A stretch of DNA of 64,000 nt from Pirellulales bacterium (GTDB taxonomy: Bacteria; Planctomycetota; Planctomycetia; Pirellulales; PALSA-1355), in assembly GCA_022844125.1 (NCBI GenBank), contig JALHMI010000005.1, positions 209,758 through 273,757 of the forward strand. The letters run 5' to 3'. Of the stretch, positions 37,501 to 46,208 are shown piece by piece. A program made the translations under genes and the position numbers. Position 1 is the first letter of the stretch, and each line of letters opens with the position of its first letter. The notes below the pieces were generated by a model. That model saw only the letters and a program-made list of their open reading frames with translations. It ran no database searches and was not told the DNA's origin.

Positions 37501-37939
37501 GCTGCTCGCCGAGATGGAAAAGAGCGGCAGCGTAACGATCAAGCTCCCCGGCGGCGACGTGGTGCTCGACGGCCAGGACCTGCAAGTCCGCCTGCAAGCC
37601 AAGCCCGGCTGGGCCGCGGCGCAAGGCGCGCTGTGTGTCGTCGTGCTCGCCACCGAGCTGGATGACGTGCTCGTGGCCGAGGGGCTGGCCCGCGAGCTCG
37701 TGCACTCGATCCAAACCGCTCGCAAGGACTTGAATCTCGACTATACCGACCGGATCGAGATCGCAATCGTCACTGAGGACGCAGCCCTAAGCGCCGCGGC
37801 CGAGCGTTTCCGCGACTACATCCAGGGCGAAACGCTGGGCGTGAAGCTCGGCTTCGAGCCCTTGCCCGGCGTGACGCCCATCGAGCTCAACGTGGGCGGC
37901 GTGAAGGCTTCGCTGCAAGTGAAGGTGGTGAAGTCGTGA
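34550..37939 (+). CDS. ileS: Isoleucyl-tRNA synthetase
   Basis: 1129 residues from the ATG at 34550; the ATG at 34508 adds residues before the [14 protein letters not shown] start and is less likely. Class I signatures: the HIGH-type motif HPGH at residues 55-58 in [14 protein letters not shown] and KMSKS at 652-656 ([11 protein letters not shown]). Editing domain features such as [13 protein letters not shown] and CP1 segments are present, and the tail has an anticodon-binding helical domain. Length suits the long bacterial/eukaryote-like IleRS group (about 1050-1150) rather than the 940-residue E. coli type. purN starts by overlapping the stop codon. Confidence 0.95.
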   Translation: MFRPVPASVRFPELELEILKFWKAQDIYQKSLAARAGAPKFVFYEGPPTANGMPHPGHCLTRAIKDLFPRYRTMRGYLCERKAGWDTHGLPVEVEVSKDLGIHSKEEIEKFGVEPFVHKCIESVFRYMQEWERLTERIAFWIDLNEAYVTYHQSYVESVWWALKNLFDRGLLYQGHKIVWWWAQGGTALSSGEVGQGYREVADPSVYVRFPLVDDAGKETDAALLVWTTTPWTLPSNQFAAVHPELEYSVVEDAEDKKLIVASALVETLAGKVKQELKVLSTMQGSELLGKRYQPPFDYYYKTLGPITGTLKAGGQQHIAWRVVAADFVTTDSGTGVVHQAPAFGEVDFDVLEAERDRFIDGVGPDLICAVGPDGKFTAEAPDYQGRWVKEADKDISRELKRRGLLFLQEQYLHEYPFCWRADEDPLIQYPRKSWFIRTTKYRDAMLANNQQINWLPAHIKDGRFGNFLESNVDWALSRERYWGTPLPIWICDKTGQAEAVSGYEELKQKPGAKGFEVWDKAKAAQPELSEHLKVHKPYIDAITYTSPFDPKGTMRRVSEVIDGWFDSGAMPFAQWGYPHTGREQFKHQFPADFISEAIDQTRGWFYSQLAVSTLLFSDTDSKDADRPAEPYPHPFRNCIVLGLMLGEDGQKMSKSKRNYREPTEIFDRYGADALRWYFFANQPPWTSIRYNEQAIKDSIPEFLLRLWNVYSFFVIYANIDGFDPAAQLGGAKLAQLTPAELATAKTYRPVAQRSELDRWILSELHRTTAAVIQHMDAYDNFAACGAITEFVDALSNWYVRRSRDRFWSEDKNAPDKLDAYWTLYECLLSTAKLVAPFVPFLSEAIWRNLAAAEFGKRVLESVHLADFPQADAAAIDSNLSERMTLVREIVSLGRAARMGAKLKVRQPLAKVEVILADRTQQPWLQDHAGLIAEELNVKQVEFNEKADQYISYTVLPDLKKLGPRLGKQLPELKKYLGSADAAALLAEMEKSGSVTIKLPGGDVVLDGQDLQVRLQAKPGWAAAQGALCVVVLATELDDVLVAEGLARELVHSIQTARKDLNLDYTDRIEIAIVTEDAALSAAAERFRDYIQGETLGVKLGFEPLPGVTPIELNVGGVKASLQVKVVKS

Positions 37940-38580
37940 ACGCCACTGCCTCCCACAAGCCACTGTCGATCGCCGTGCTGATCTCCGGCGGCGGCACCAC
38001 GCTCAAGAACATCCTCGAGAAGCGCGCGGCCGGGAAGCTCCGCGTGGACGTGAAACTCGTAATCTCGAGCAACGCTAAGGCGCGCGGTCTCGACATCGCC
38101 GCCGCGGCCGGCATTCCCACGAAAGTGCTCCGCGGCCGAGACTTTGCCGCCCCGGAATTGTACAGCGAGGCGATCTTTAGCGCCTGCCGCGAGGCCGCGC
38201 CCGACTACGTGGTAATGGGCGGCTTTCTCAGCTACGTGCCGATCCCACCTGACTTCGAGAATCGGGTGATCAACATCCATCCCGCCCTGATTCCCGCGTT
38301 CTGCGGCAAGGGCTATTACGGCCATCACGTGCACGAAGCCGTCCTGGAGTACGGCGTCAAGATCAGCGGCTGCACGGTGCACTTCGTCGACAATGAGTAC
38401 GACCATGGGCCGGTCATCCTGCAGCGCACAGTGCCGGTGCTCGATGATGACACGCCCGACACGCTCGCCGCGCGCGTCTTCGAAGCCGAGTGCGAAGCCT
38501 ATCCGGAAGCACTGACGCTGCTCTCCAGCGGGCGTGTGAGCGTTGAAGGGCGCCGCGTGCGGGTGTCGCCGAGGGGGTGA
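37936..38580 (+). CDS. purN: Phosphoribosylglycinamide formyltransferase
   Basis: 214 residues, starting with GTG at 37936 that overlaps the ileS stop (GTGA), so translational coupling is expected. PurN adds the formyl group of 10-formyl-THF to GAR in purine synthesis. Visible signatures: the phosphate-binding start [14 protein letters not shown], the active-site block [11 protein letters not shown] (Asn, His) and [13 protein letters not shown] with the catalytic Asp, as in the family DSGP/D-x-GP motif. The spacing and length match PurN. Pairing with ileS is not usual in enterobacteria. The convergent toxin remnant overlaps the last 82 bases. Confidence 0.95.
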   Translation: MNATASHKPLSIAVLISGGGTTLKNILEKRAAGKLRVDVKLVISSNAKARGLDIAAAAGIPTKVLRGRDFAAPELYSEAIFSACREAAPDYVVMGGFLSYVPIPPDFENRVINIHPALIPAFCGKGYYGHHVHEAVLEYGVKISGCTVHFVDNEYDHGPVILQRTVPVLDDDTPDTLAARVFEAECEAYPEALTLLSSGRVSVEGRRVRVSPRG

Positions 38581-38889
38581 TTTCTAATCAGTGCCCTTAG
38601 GAGCGACGGCAAGTCGCGAGCGGCTTCGACGACACGCATTACGTAAAGACCCACTTCGTCAACGCGATAGAAAACGAGCCATCGCTTGTGCCGAAGATAG
38701 TACCAATCTTTCGGTGCATCGGGATGGCTATGGTGAATGAGCGAGCCCTTGGATAGCCGCCCAACCTGATCCACGAGCTCCATCGTAGACCTTGCGACCG
38801 GCGGAGGGCTCTTGATGATCCGCGATGATGTAGCGAACGATTGCTTGAACGTCGGCTCGTGATGTGCGAGTCCAGACGATGGGCAGCAT
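38499..38889 (-). pseudogene. ParE/RelE-like toxin, frameshifted
   Basis: Reading from the ATG at 38889 gives MLPIVWTRTSRADVQAIVRYI and ADHQEPSAGRKVYD, a typical ParE start, then runs out of phase and hits a stop near 38730. The rest of the toxin (MELVDQVGRLSKGS, then HKRWLVFYRVDEVGLYVMRVVEAARD) is in the frame starting at 38783, shifted by one base. The break lies around 38780-38800. The start abuts the antitoxin stop (TAG followed directly by ATG), the classic operon layout. The open frame also runs 82 bases into the end of purN, which is not expected of a natural stop. Probably an inactivated toxin; a sequencing error cannot be excluded. Confidence 0.7.
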
Positions 38890-39150
38890 CTATTGGATGG
38901 CCCCTTCTCGCATTAGCTGCTCTCGCATCTCGTGCCAGAACTGCTCACGATCGAGAGGTTCCATGCGCCCGTTGGCGAAGTCGTCTTCGGCCATTCGATT
39001 CCGCTCGTTCCAGCGTTTTCGCTTCTCGCTCTCAATTTGCACGAGCGCGGCGATAGCGTGGCGGATTACGTCGTCTTCCGATTGAAAACCGCCCGCCTGC
39101 AAGAAGGCGTCGAGTCGTGCCTGGATGTCGCTGGGGAATTGGTAGCTCAT
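38890..39150 (-). CDS. ParD-like antitoxin (addiction-module antidote)
   Basis: 86 residues. The N-terminal ribbon-helix-helix-like segment (YQFPSDIQARLDAFLQAGG, SEDDVIRHAIAALVQ) is followed by a charged, flexible C-terminus (EKRKRWNERNRMAEDDFANG and REQFWHEMREQL) that would clamp the toxin. Its stop at 38892-38890 touches the toxin start, so the genes form a toxin-antitoxin pair, with the toxin frameshifted. The antitoxin may survive alone as a remnant regulator. Confidence 0.75.
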   Translation of the reverse strand: MSYQFPSDIQARLDAFLQAGGFQSEDDVIRHAIAALVQIESEKRKRWNERNRMAEDDFANGRMEPLDREQFWHEMREQLMREGAIQ

Positions 39151-39198
39151 ATTGGAAATTGTAACTAGTCGGCGCTGCGTTGGAACAACGACGTGAGC

Positions 39199-39702
39199 TC
39201 AGCCCACCTCCACATACCCCCGCTTTGCATACATCCTCCCCGCTTCGGCCCAGGCCTGATGCGTCTCGAGCCAGACCTGCCGCTCGCCGGTGTCCCACAC
39301 GGCCGCCTCGAGCGTGTCCATCAGGAGCTCACCCACTCCGCGTCCGCGAAACCGCGGCAGAACGGCCAGCCAGTGCACCACGGGCTTATCGTTCGAAGCG
39401 CTCTGTCGCCTGGCCAGCGTCACGGTGCCGACGATCATCGAAGGATCCTCAACCGTTTCGGCAAACCACATGCACTCCGGCCGCCACCAGGGCTTGCTCA
39501 GAAACTCCCGCTCAAAGTCCTCCGCCGTCCAGCCGCCCACGCCCAACTGCTGCCGGGCAAACGCTCGACTCCGCAGTTCCAACCACGCGGCAATATCGGC
39601 GTTTCCCGCAAAATGGCGCAGCCGAATCCCACCCACCTGCTGCGGCTCGGGGCGCGACGTAAGCTTCTTCGTAAGTTGCCGAACGGTTGCCATGCGGGGC
39701 AT
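39199..39702 (-). CDS. GNAT-family N-acetyltransferase
   Basis: 167 residues; a second in-frame start lies at 39693. The acetyl-CoA-binding signature is clear: VHWLAVLPRFRGRGVGELLM, with the R/Q-x-x-G-x-G/A loop, and a closing WLETHQAWAEAGRMYAKRGY segment typical of the family end. The N-terminal half (WLELRSRAFARQQLGVGGW) is a less conserved substrate region. The acceptor is unknown. It is transcribed away from the DeoR-type regulator; the shared 177-base intergenic region holds the palindromes described at 39793-39829. Confidence 0.88.
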   Translation of the reverse strand: MPRMATVRQLTKKLTSRPEPQQVGGIRLRHFAGNADIAAWLELRSRAFARQQLGVGGWTAEDFEREFLSKPWWRPECMWFAETVEDPSMIVGTVTLARRQSASNDKPVVHWLAVLPRFRGRGVGELLMDTLEAAVWDTGERQVWLETHQAWAEAGRMYAKRGYVEVG

Positions 39703-39792
39703 TCTTTCGCTAAGAAGCCCGCTTGACCAGGGGTCACGCCCCAGCGCGCAACCTACTACCCGCCAATGACTTGCCGCAATCCAGCACGAGTA

Positions 39793-39820
39793 GTGACAGA
39801 ATCTAACCAGATTCTATCAC
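39793..39820. promoter_or_regulatory. Candidate operator 1 (12-base inverted repeat)
   Basis: GTGACAGAATCT, four bases AACC, AGATTCTATCAC: arms of 12 with one mismatch. Sits just upstream of the -35 box of the microcompartment promoter; a plausible binding site for the DeoR-type regulator encoded next. Confidence 0.6.
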
Positions 39821-39829
39821 TATCGTGAT
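39816..39829. promoter_or_regulatory. Candidate operator 2 (perfect 5-base arms, overlapping operator 1)
   Basis: ATCAC, TATC, GTGAT. It shares five bases with operator 1 and ends at the first base of the -35 element, so binding here would block RNA polymerase. Confidence 0.5.
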
Positions 39830-39857
39830 TGAAGTATGCCAATCTGGTGACCATAAT
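39829..39857 (+). promoter_or_regulatory. Candidate promoter of the regulator / microcompartment operon
   Basis: TTGAAG (39829-39834) and CATAAT (39852-39857) with a 17-base spacer; predicted start near 39864, 16 bases before the GTG at 39880 and its AAGG Shine-Dalgarno. Confidence 0.5.
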
Positions 39858-39879
39858 TACTCTGTACTAAGGCAGATTC

Positions 39880-40689
39880 GTGCGTACTTCTGAAGGCTTC
39901 GTTCCCTTGCTTGTCGAAGAACGCCGCAACCAGTTGCTCGAACTGATTCGCACGCGGGGCTTTGCGTCCCTGCCGGAGCTGGCGGAAACCTTGCAAGTCT
40001 CGGAGTCCACGATTCGCCGCGACCTCGATCACCTGGAAGACGTCGGCTCCGCAAAGCGCACCCATGGCGGCGTCTTCTACACCGGCCCCTCGCCGAAGCT
40101 CCCGCACTTCGACGAGCGCCAGCCGGCCCAGTGGGACAAGAAGAAACAGATTGCCGCGGTGGCCGCAAACCTCGTCGACGACGGCGACACGATTTTGCTC
40201 GACGGCGGCAGCACCACCTATGAAGTTGCCCGGCTGTTGGTCGGCCGGCGACTGCAAATTGTCACCAACTCGCTCCCAGTTGCCAACTTGTTCGCCTCGA
40301 ACGCCAATCACGACGTCGTGCTTGTCGGCGGATACATCTATCCGCGGACCGGCGTCGCGCTCGGCCCGTATGCCAACGAGATGCTCGCCAGGCTCAATGT
40401 CCGCCGCACGATTCTCAGCGTCTCGGGCGTCAACGATCGCGGCTTTTTCAACAACAACCTGCTGCTCGTGGAAACCGAGCGGGCGATGATGCACGCCGCC
40501 GACGAAGTCATTGTCGTTGCCGACAGCACCAAATTCGGCGTGCAAAGCCTGGCACATCTGTGCCCGCTGGACGCCGTGCAGCACGTGGTCGTTGACGACG
40601 AGATCGACACGACCTGGCGCGGAAAGATCAAGAAGGCCGGCGTGGAACTGCACATCGCTTCGCAGCCCGACTCCACAAACCACAGCTAA
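39880..40689 (+). CDS. DeoR-family transcriptional regulator of the microcompartment operon
   Basis: 269 residues, GTG start at 39880 with AAGG upstream. The N-terminal DeoR winged helix is clear ([20 protein letters not shown], then [18 protein letters not shown] and KRTHGG). The sugar-phosphate-sensing DeoR C-terminal domain has [33 protein letters not shown] and a late [13 protein letters not shown]. Family members are usually repressors released by a phosphorylated sugar, which suits control by fuculose- or rhamnulose-1-phosphate-type intermediates (inference). pduL follows after 59 bases on the same strand. The promoter just upstream overlaps two palindromes, suggesting autoregulation. 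Confidence 0.92.
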   Translation: MRTSEGFVPLLVEERRNQLLELIRTRGFASLPELAETLQVSESTIRRDLDHLEDVGSAKRTHGGVFYTGPSPKLPHFDERQPAQWDKKKQIAAVAANLVDDGDTILLDGGSTTYEVARLLVGRRLQIVTNSLPVANLFASNANHDVVLVGGYIYPRTGVALGPYANEMLARLNVRRTILSVSGVNDRGFFNNNLLLVETERAMMHAADEVIVVADSTKFGVQSLAHLCPLDAVQHVVVDDEIDTTWRGKIKKAGVELHIASQPDSTNHS

Positions 40690-40748
40690 CCGCGCCCTTG
40701 GGCGCACAATTATTCAAGCAGTCATCAGCCATTCAAGTAGTCATCAGC

Positions 40749-41423
40749 ATGAGCACCGCCACCATCGACCGCTATCAGATCGAGCAAATTGTCCGCGAAG
40801 TCGTGCTGGGGACGCTCAGCGCCCAGTTCGGCTCGCCGGACTCCCATGCTCCGAAGCTCGCGGTTAGCATCTCAGCCAGGCACTTGCACTTGACCGACGA
40901 GCACGTCGAGACGCTCTTCGGGCGGGGTCGCACGCTTACGATTCACAAGCCGCTGTACCAGGACGGCTTTTATGCCGCGGAAGAGACCGTGATGGTCGTC
41001 GGGCCCAAGCGCCGGATGCTTCCCAGCGTTCGCGTGCTCGGCCCCACGCGCAAAGCCAGCCAGGTCGAGCTCGCCTTTACCGACGCGATTTCGCTGGGAA
41101 TTGACTGTCCGGTCCGGGCCAGCGGCGACATTGCCGGTTCCGCCGGCTGCGTATTGGTCGGACCCGCGGGCGTCGTCGAGCTGAGCGAAGGTGTGATCCG
41201 CGCCGAACGCCACGTCCACATGAATCAGCGCGACGCGGCTTACTATGGCGTCAAGAATGGCGACCGTGTGAGTCTCCGCATCGAAAGCTCCTGCACGCTC
41301 GTCCTTGAAGACCTGCTCGTGCGGGCGGATGAAACCAGCAAGCTGGAAGTTCACCTCGATACCGACGAGGGGAACGCGGCGGACTTGGACCACGCCACGC
41401 GCGTGGAATTGTTCAAATCGTAA
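40749..41423 (+). CDS. pduL: Phosphate propanoyltransferase (PduL type), microcompartment cargo
   Basis: 224 residues from the ATG at 40749. PduL converts acyl-CoA to acyl-phosphate. The zinc-binding His pairs are present: SARHLHL (His45, His47) and AERHVHM (His155, His157), plus the duplicated PduL barrel order ([22 protein letters not shown]). The first 25 residues ([18 protein letters not shown]) form an amphipathic helix of the encapsulation-peptide type, so it should be carried inside the organelle, where it makes lactyl- or acetyl-phosphate for the acetate kinase at 42178. BMC-H follows after 86 bases. Confidence 0.93.
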   Translation: MSTATIDRYQIEQIVREVVLGTLSAQFGSPDSHAPKLAVSISARHLHLTDEHVETLFGRGRTLTIHKPLYQDGFYAAEETVMVVGPKRRMLPSVRVLGPTRKASQVELAFTDAISLGIDCPVRASGDIAGSAGCVLVGPAGVVELSEGVIRAERHVHMNQRDAAYYGVKNGDRVSLRIESSCTLVLEDLLVRADETSKLEVHLDTDEGNAADLDHATRVELFKS

Positions 41424-41509
41424 CGCAATGAAGTACGCCGGCCGGGGGCGCGTTGCTCTCAGCGGCACAAGAATCACCACCGTTTCCTCTTACTTTGGAG
41501 AACCATTTC

Positions 41510-41815
41510 ATGGCGAAGAACGCAGAAGCGCTCGGCATGATCGAAACCAAGGGCTTCATCTCCCTGGTTGAAGCCAGCGACGCAATGATGAAGGCTGCCA
41601 ACGTGCAGTTCCTCGGCTGGGACAAGGTCGGTAGCGGCCTCGTCACTGCCTTTGTCACCGGCGATGTTGCCGCGGTGAAGGCTGCGATCGATGCCGGCGC
41701 CGCCGCTGCCGGTCGCGTGGGCGAAGTCGTGGCCGTGCAGGTCATTCCTCGTCCGCACGACGATCTGGGCATCGTGCTTCCCGAATCGCGTCGCGTGACT
41801 GGCAGCGCGCTGTAG
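41510..41815 (+). CDS. BMC-H hexameric shell protein 1
   Basis: 101 residues from ATG at 41510, preceded by GGAG; the reading from 41453 is not used. Single BMC domain ([20 protein letters not shown], then [21 protein letters not shown] and [17 protein letters not shown]), with KVGSGL as the usual pore loop. A short C-terminal tail ([15 protein letters not shown]) extends beyond the domain. Hexamers of such proteins tile the organelle facets and pass small metabolites through the pore. Confidence 0.96.
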   Translation: MAKNAEALGMIETKGFISLVEASDAMMKAANVQFLGWDKVGSGLVTAFVTGDVAAVKAAIDAGAAAAGRVGEVVAVQVIPRPHDDLGIVLPESRRVTGSAL

Positions 41816-41870
41816 TCGCTCGTTCGACCTCGACTCAATCCAAACCAACTTCACACAGGAAAAGACACAC

Positions 41871-42140
41871 ATGAGTTCTGCAATTGGTCTCATTGAAACC
41901 AAGGGCCTGATCGCCCTGGTCGAAGCCACCGACGCGATGGCCAAGGCCGCCAACGTCGAAATCGTCAAGCGCGTCTCGATCGGCGGCGCCTATGTCACGA
42001 CCGTCGTCCGCGGAGACGTCGGTAGCGTTCGGGCTGCCGTAGAAGCTGGCGCCGCTGCCGCCACGCAAGTCGGCGAACTCGTCGCCAGCCACGTGATCCC
42101 GCGTCCCAGCGAAGGTCTCGTCGCGGCTTACCTGTCGTAG
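41871..42140 (+). CDS. BMC-H hexameric shell protein 2
   Basis: 89 residues, preceded by AGGA. Single BMC domain ([55 protein letters not shown]). The pore loop differs from the first BMC-H (SIGGAYV in place of KVGSGL), so the two facets could have different pore selectivity. It lies 55 bases after BMC-H 1 and 37 before the acetate kinase gene. Confidence 0.96.
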   Translation: MSSAIGLIETKGLIALVEATDAMAKAANVEIVKRVSIGGAYVTTVVRGDVGSVRAAVEAGAAAATQVGELVASHVIPRPSEGLVAAYLS

Positions 42141-42177
42141 TCAACGGACGGATCGGTCCAGCAAAAGGATTGCGCGG

Positions 42178-43368
42178 ATGAAGGTCTTGGTAGCCAATCT
42201 CGGCTCGACAAGCTTCAAGTATCGGCTATTCGATATGGCCGATGAACGACAGCTTGCGCGCGGAGGGATCGAACGCATCGGTGCGAAGGACAGCCCGTCG
42301 TTCGTCGACATCGGCGGGCAAAGGCAGGACGCCACGACGCACGTTCCCGACCATGCCGAGGCGGTGCGACTGTGCCTGGCGCAACTTACCGCGCCCGGCA
42401 CGGGATGTCTGGCGGACGCCGGCGAAGTCTCAGCCATCGGCTTCAAGGCCGTGCACGCGGGCGGTATCTCCGGCGTGCAACGAGTCACCCCCACGGTGCT
42501 CGCGGCCATGGAAGACATGAGCGAGGTGGCGCCGGCGCATAATCCGCCCTACATCGCGGCCATGCGGCTACTAAGCGAGAAGCTGCCCGAGATTCCGCTC
42601 GTGGCCGCCTTCGAGACGGGCTTTCACCAGACGATTCCCGATCGCAACAAGTACTACCCGGCCCCGTTTGAATGGGCCGAGAAGTACCACATCAAGCGGT
42701 GGGGCTTTCACGGCGCGAGCCATCGCTACATCGCCACCCGCACGGCCGAGTTGCTCGGTCGCGAAGACCTGCGTGTCGTCTCCTGTCACCTGGGCGGCTC
42801 GAATTCGCTGTGCGCAATTCGCGGCCGCACGAGCGTGGCCACCTCGATGGGCATGAGCCCGCAATCGGGCGTGCCCCACAACAATCGGGCTGGCGACTTC
42901 GACCCGTTTGCAATTCCCGTGATCATGAAGCACACGGGACAATCCTTGGGGCAAGTGCTCGAGGACCTGGCCGAACGGAGCGGCCTGCTGGGCCTCAGCG
43001 GAGTAAGCGGTGACATTCGCGATCTCGAATCCGCGGCCGCGGGCGGCGTTGCTCGGGCGCGACTCGCGCTCGACGTGTTCACCTCCGACATCCGCAAATC
43101 GCTCGGAGCGATGGTCTTCGAACTGGGCGGCGCCGACGCGATCGTGTTCACCGGCGGGATTGGCGAAAACGGAGCGGGCATCCGCACGGCGGTCGTGGGA
43201 GGCCTGGAAGAACTCGGCATCGAACTCGACCCGGCCGCCAACAGCACGGCCAAGGGTGAAGCGAAGCTCAATACCACCAGCAGCCGCACGCAGATCTGGA
43301 TCATTCCCACCAACGAAGAGCTGATCGTGGCCCGGCAGACCAAACAACTTTTGGAAGGCAAAGGGTAA
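42178..43368 (+). CDS. ackA: Acetate/propionate kinase of the microcompartment
   Basis: 396 residues. Acetokinase family signatures: [20 protein letters not shown] (N-terminal signature), the second signature [20 protein letters not shown] and [16 protein letters not shown] near the end. It transfers the phosphate of an acyl-phosphate to ADP, giving ATP and acetate, propionate or, in this pathway, lactate. Strong AAAGGA ribosome site. No encapsulation-type extension is obvious at either end. BMC-P follows after only five bases. Confidence 0.95.
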   Translation: MKVLVANLGSTSFKYRLFDMADERQLARGGIERIGAKDSPSFVDIGGQRQDATTHVPDHAEAVRLCLAQLTAPGTGCLADAGEVSAIGFKAVHAGGISGVQRVTPTVLAAMEDMSEVAPAHNPPYIAAMRLLSEKLPEIPLVAAFETGFHQTIPDRNKYYPAPFEWAEKYHIKRWGFHGASHRYIATRTAELLGREDLRVVSCHLGGSNSLCAIRGRTSVATSMGMSPQSGVPHNNRAGDFDPFAIPVIMKHTGQSLGQVLEDLAERSGLLGLSGVSGDIRDLESAAAGGVARARLALDVFTSDIRKSLGAMVFELGGADAIVFTGGIGENGAGIRTAVVGGLEELGIELDPAANSTAKGEAKLNTTSSRTQIWIIPTNEELIVARQTKQLLEGKG

Positions 43369-43373
43369 ACACC

Positions 43374-43700
43374 ATGTTTCTGGCCAAAGTGACGGGCTCC
43401 GTCGTCGCGACGCAAAAAACCGATTCGATGGTCGGTCACAAGCTGCTTGTGGTCGAACCCTATCGCATCGATCCGCAGGAACGCAACCACCTGGTCTCCA
43501 CCGGCCGGACGTTCGTCGCGGTCGATGCCCTGGGAGCTGGCGAGGGCGAATTCGTGCTCATCACGCAGGGCTCCAGCGCTCGGCTGACGCCCGAAACCTC
43601 AAAGCTGCCGATCGACTGCGTGATCATCGGACTGGTCGACACGGTGCACCTCCAGTCGCAGTGCATATTCAATCGCGAGAAGCAAACTCGCGGCGAGTAA
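43374..43700 (+). CDS. BMC-P (EutN/CcmL) pentameric vertex protein 1
   Basis: 108 residues. EutN/CcmL-type signatures: KVTGSVVATQKTDSMVGHKLL, FVAVDALGAGEGEFVLITQG and the closing DCVIIGLVDTV. Pentamers plug the organelle vertices. It differs from the other two BMC-P proteins in this locus, especially in the tail (QSQCIFNREKQTRGE), consistent with the three-BMC-P makeup of PVM-type organelles. Confidence 0.95.
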   Translation: MFLAKVTGSVVATQKTDSMVGHKLLVVEPYRIDPQERNHLVSTGRTFVAVDALGAGEGEFVLITQGSSARLTPETSKLPIDCVIIGLVDTVHLQSQCIFNREKQTRGE

Positions 43701-43763
43701 CTAACTCAAACCACCCCTCGGCCCCAAACCAACTGAGGCTCGGTGAGCCGCTAAGGACAGACC

Positions 43764-45206
43764 ATGCAAGCCACTGAAGAACTGATCAAAAGCGTCGTCG
43801 AACAAGTGCTTAGCCGGATGGGCACTGGCGGCCTTGCCGCGCCGCACGTGAACGGCCGCGGCTATGCGGGCCGCTATGGCATCTTCACCTGTGTCGACGA
43901 GGCCGTGGCCGCCGCGACCGAGGCCTTCGAACGGCTCAGCGAGCGTTCGATCGAAGATCGCAAGCGGATCATCGACCACATCCGCCGGATCTCGATCGAC
44001 CAGTCGGTTGAGCTCGGCACGATGGAAATGAACGAGACCAAGATCGGCCGTCTCGTGCATAAGATCGAAAAACTCAAGACCCTCGGCGAGAAGACCCCCG
44101 GCGTTGAGTTCATGCGGAGCGAAGTTTTTAGCGGCGACCATGGTCTGGCCGTCATCGAGCACGCTCCGTTTGGCGTGATCGGTGCGATCACGCCCGTCAC
44201 GCACTCGCTCCCCACGATCACCGGCAACGCGGTGAGCATGATCGCCGGCGGCAACACACTGGTGGTCAATCCTCATCCCAGCGGCAAGCGAGTCGCCGTC
44301 GAAGGCGTGCGCCGCTTCAACCAGGCGATCTATCGCGACCTGGGCATCGACAACCTGATCTGTGTGATTGCCGAGCCAACCATCGAATCGGCTGACGCCG
44401 TGTTCAAGCATCGCGGCGTCAAGCTGATCTGTGTCACCGGCGGGCCGGCCGTTGCACGAGCAGCCATGCAATCGAGCAAGCGGGCGATCGTCGCCGGCCC
44501 GGGCAATCCCCCCGTGGTCGTTGACGAGACGGCCGATCTCGACCGCGCCGCCAGGGCCATGATCCAAGGCGCGGCCTACGACAACAACCTGCTTTGCATC
44601 GCGGAGAAGGAAGTCTTCGTCGTGGCCAGCGTGTTCGACGCGATGATGGCCGCCATGGAGCGAGCCGGCGCCGTGCGACTGAACTCGCGGGAAGTCGACA
44701 CCCTGACCAGGCAGGCAATCAGCACTGTCGGCGAGGGCGACCACAAGCACGACGTCGCCCACAAGGACTTCATCGGCCAGGACGCTGCCAAGCTGGCCGC
44801 GGCCGCGGGCAAGCGAATTCCCGAGAACGTCGAACTCATCTTCGGCGAGACGGACGAGCACAACCCGTTCGTCCCCGTCGAGCAGATGATGCCGTTCCTG
44901 CCGTTCGTTCGCGTGCGCGACGTCGACGAAGCGATCGCCAAGGCCAAACACTTTGAGCACGGCTTCCGCCACACGGCGATCATCCACTCGAACAACGTGC
45001 GCAACATGACCAAGATGGGCCGCGCCCTCGACACCACGCTGTTCGTCAAGAATGGCCCGTGCATGGCGTCGCTCGGCCTGGGTGGCGAAGGCTACCTGTC
45101 GTTCTCGATCGCCACGCCCACGGGCGAGGGCGTGACCACGCCACTCACGTTCACCCGCGAACGGCGGTGCTCGCTGATCGACGACCTGCGCATTCTTGGC
45201 AAGTAA
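43764..45206 (+). CDS. CoA-acylating aldehyde dehydrogenase (PduP type), microcompartment cargo
   Basis: 480 residues. The catalytic cysteine is Cys278 in [10 protein letters not shown], inside the PduP/EutE pattern, and a nearby [14 protein letters not shown] block supports CoA-acylating ALDH. The N-terminal 20 residues ([18 protein letters not shown]) are a typical encapsulation helix. It would convert the lactaldehyde released by the aldolase into lactyl-CoA with NAD+, feeding PduL. It lies 63 bases after BMC-P 1 and 30 before BMC-P 2. Confidence 0.94.
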   Translation: MQATEELIKSVVEQVLSRMGTGGLAAPHVNGRGYAGRYGIFTCVDEAVAAATEAFERLSERSIEDRKRIIDHIRRISIDQSVELGTMEMNETKIGRLVHKIEKLKTLGEKTPGVEFMRSEVFSGDHGLAVIEHAPFGVIGAITPVTHSLPTITGNAVSMIAGGNTLVVNPHPSGKRVAVEGVRRFNQAIYRDLGIDNLICVIAEPTIESADAVFKHRGVKLICVTGGPAVARAAMQSSKRAIVAGPGNPPVVVDETADLDRAARAMIQGAAYDNNLLCIAEKEVFVVASVFDAMMAAMERAGAVRLNSREVDTLTRQAISTVGEGDHKHDVAHKDFIGQDAAKLAAAAGKRIPENVELIFGETDEHNPFVPVEQMMPFLPFVRVRDVDEAIAKAKHFEHGFRHTAIIHSNNVRNMTKMGRALDTTLFVKNGPCMASLGLGGEGYLSFSIATPTGEGVTTPLTFTRERRCSLIDDLRILGK

Positions 45207-45236
45207 ACGTGTCTTGGAAAGAAAGAAGGCTCAACG

Positions 45237-45494
45237 ATGCAAGTCGGTACGGTGGTCGGAACGGCAACGTCGACGGTCAAGCATCCATCCCTCACAGGCT
45301 GGAAGATGCTCGTCGTGCAGTTCTACACCGCCGATGGTCAAAAGCCTGACGGAGAGCCGGTGATTGCCGTCGACACGCTCGGCGCGGGCTTCGGCGACGA
45401 GGTGCTGCTCTCCAGCGATGGCAAAGAGACGCGGACGCTGCTTCAGAGCGAAACGACTCCGGTGCGCTGGAACGTCATGGGACTGAAGGACTGA
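45237..45494 (+). CDS. BMC-P pentameric vertex protein 2
   Basis: 85 residues, AAGG upstream. EutN/CcmL-like start (MQVGTVVGTATSTVKHPSLTG) and VDTLGAGFGDEVLLSSDG core. Its stop overlaps the next start by one base (TGATG), so the next protein is translationally coupled. Confidence 0.95.
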   Translation: MQVGTVVGTATSTVKHPSLTGWKMLVVQFYTADGQKPDGEPVIAVDTLGAGFGDEVLLSSDGKETRTLLQSETTPVRWNVMGLKD

Positions 45495-46195
45495 TGGCGA
45501 ATACGGCTAACAACTCGAACCAGCGTGCCGCGGTCGAACAGATCGTTCGCGAGGTGCTGGCCGAGCTGCGCGCCGCTTCGCCATCCAAAGCCAGGGGAAT
45601 ACCTTCCCCTGGAATCCCCGATCGCGCACTGACGCTGACCACCAAAGTCATCACTGCGGCAACGCTCGAGGGCCGCTTAACAGCCGGCGTTCAGCTCATC
45701 GTCCCGCGCGGCGCGATCTTCACGCCCGCCGCTCGCGACGAACTGAAGAAGTTCCAGGTGACGATCGCTTCGGCCGTGAACACGAGCCAGTCGGCTACCA
45801 AGCAGCACCTGTACCTGGCTGCCCATGGGAAGTACGACGCTTCACCGCTGGCCGCCGGCCTCGCCGCCGACAACCTCGATGTCCTGCGAGCCAAGGGAGT
45901 GGACCTTCCGGCCATCATCAGCGAGCTTGCCCCGAAACTATCGACCACGCGCGGCCTCGTCGTGACCGATGCAGCCGCCGCGGCCGTCGCACTCGCTAAT
46001 CGCAAGTCAGGCGTGCGAGCGGCCCTGGTCTGCAACACTGCCGAGATCGACCGCGCCGCCGGTTCGCTCAGCCCGAACCTGCTTGTGATCGACCCGCTGG
46101 GGCGCAGCGTGTTCGAACTGCGCGGGCTCGTGCGTCACTGGCTGCGTCATCCCGAGCCGGCCTGCCCCGCGGTGCTGGCTCAGTACTTGAACTAA
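45494..46195 (+). CDS. Microcompartment cargo with RpiB-like domain lacking the catalytic Cys
   Basis: 233 residues. Residues 8-28 (RAAVEQIVREVLAELRAAS) form an amphipathic helix like the encapsulation peptides of PduL and the aldehyde dehydrogenase. A linker follows, then TPAARDELKKFQVTI (residues 77-91), a block also seen in EutT/EutQ-type proteins. The C-terminal half aligns by eye with RpiB/LacAB: GLVVTDAAAAAVALANRKSG and VRAALVCNTAEID match the pattern GILICGTGIGxxIAANKxxGIRAxxC, but the Cys-Gly-Thr-Gly-x-Gly active site is replaced by Thr-Asp-Ala-Ala-Ala (158-164). Role unknown: possible sugar-phosphate-binding pseudoenzyme. Coupled to BMC-P 2; BMC-P 3 follows after 13 bases. Confidence 0.85.
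   Translation: MANTANNSNQRAAVEQIVREVLAELRAASPSKARGIPSPGIPDRALTLTTKVITAATLEGRLTAGVQLIVPRGAIFTPAARDELKKFQVTIASAVNTSQSATKQHLYLAAHGKYDASPLAAGLAADNLDVLRAKGVDLPAIISELAPKLSTTRGLVVTDAAAAAVALANRKSGVRAALVCNTAEIDRAAGSLSPNLLVIDPLGRSVFELRGLVRHWLRHPEPACPAVLAQYLN
45591..45612. repeat. Perfect 9-bp-arm palindrome in the linker of the RpiB-like gene
   Basis: CCAGGGGAA (45591-45599), loop TACC, TTCCCCTGG (45604-45612). It lies in the stretch joining the encapsulation helix to the domain. May be a recoding, attenuation or simply composition effect. Confidence 0.5.
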
Positions 46196-46208
46196 CGGAA
46201 CCCACACG

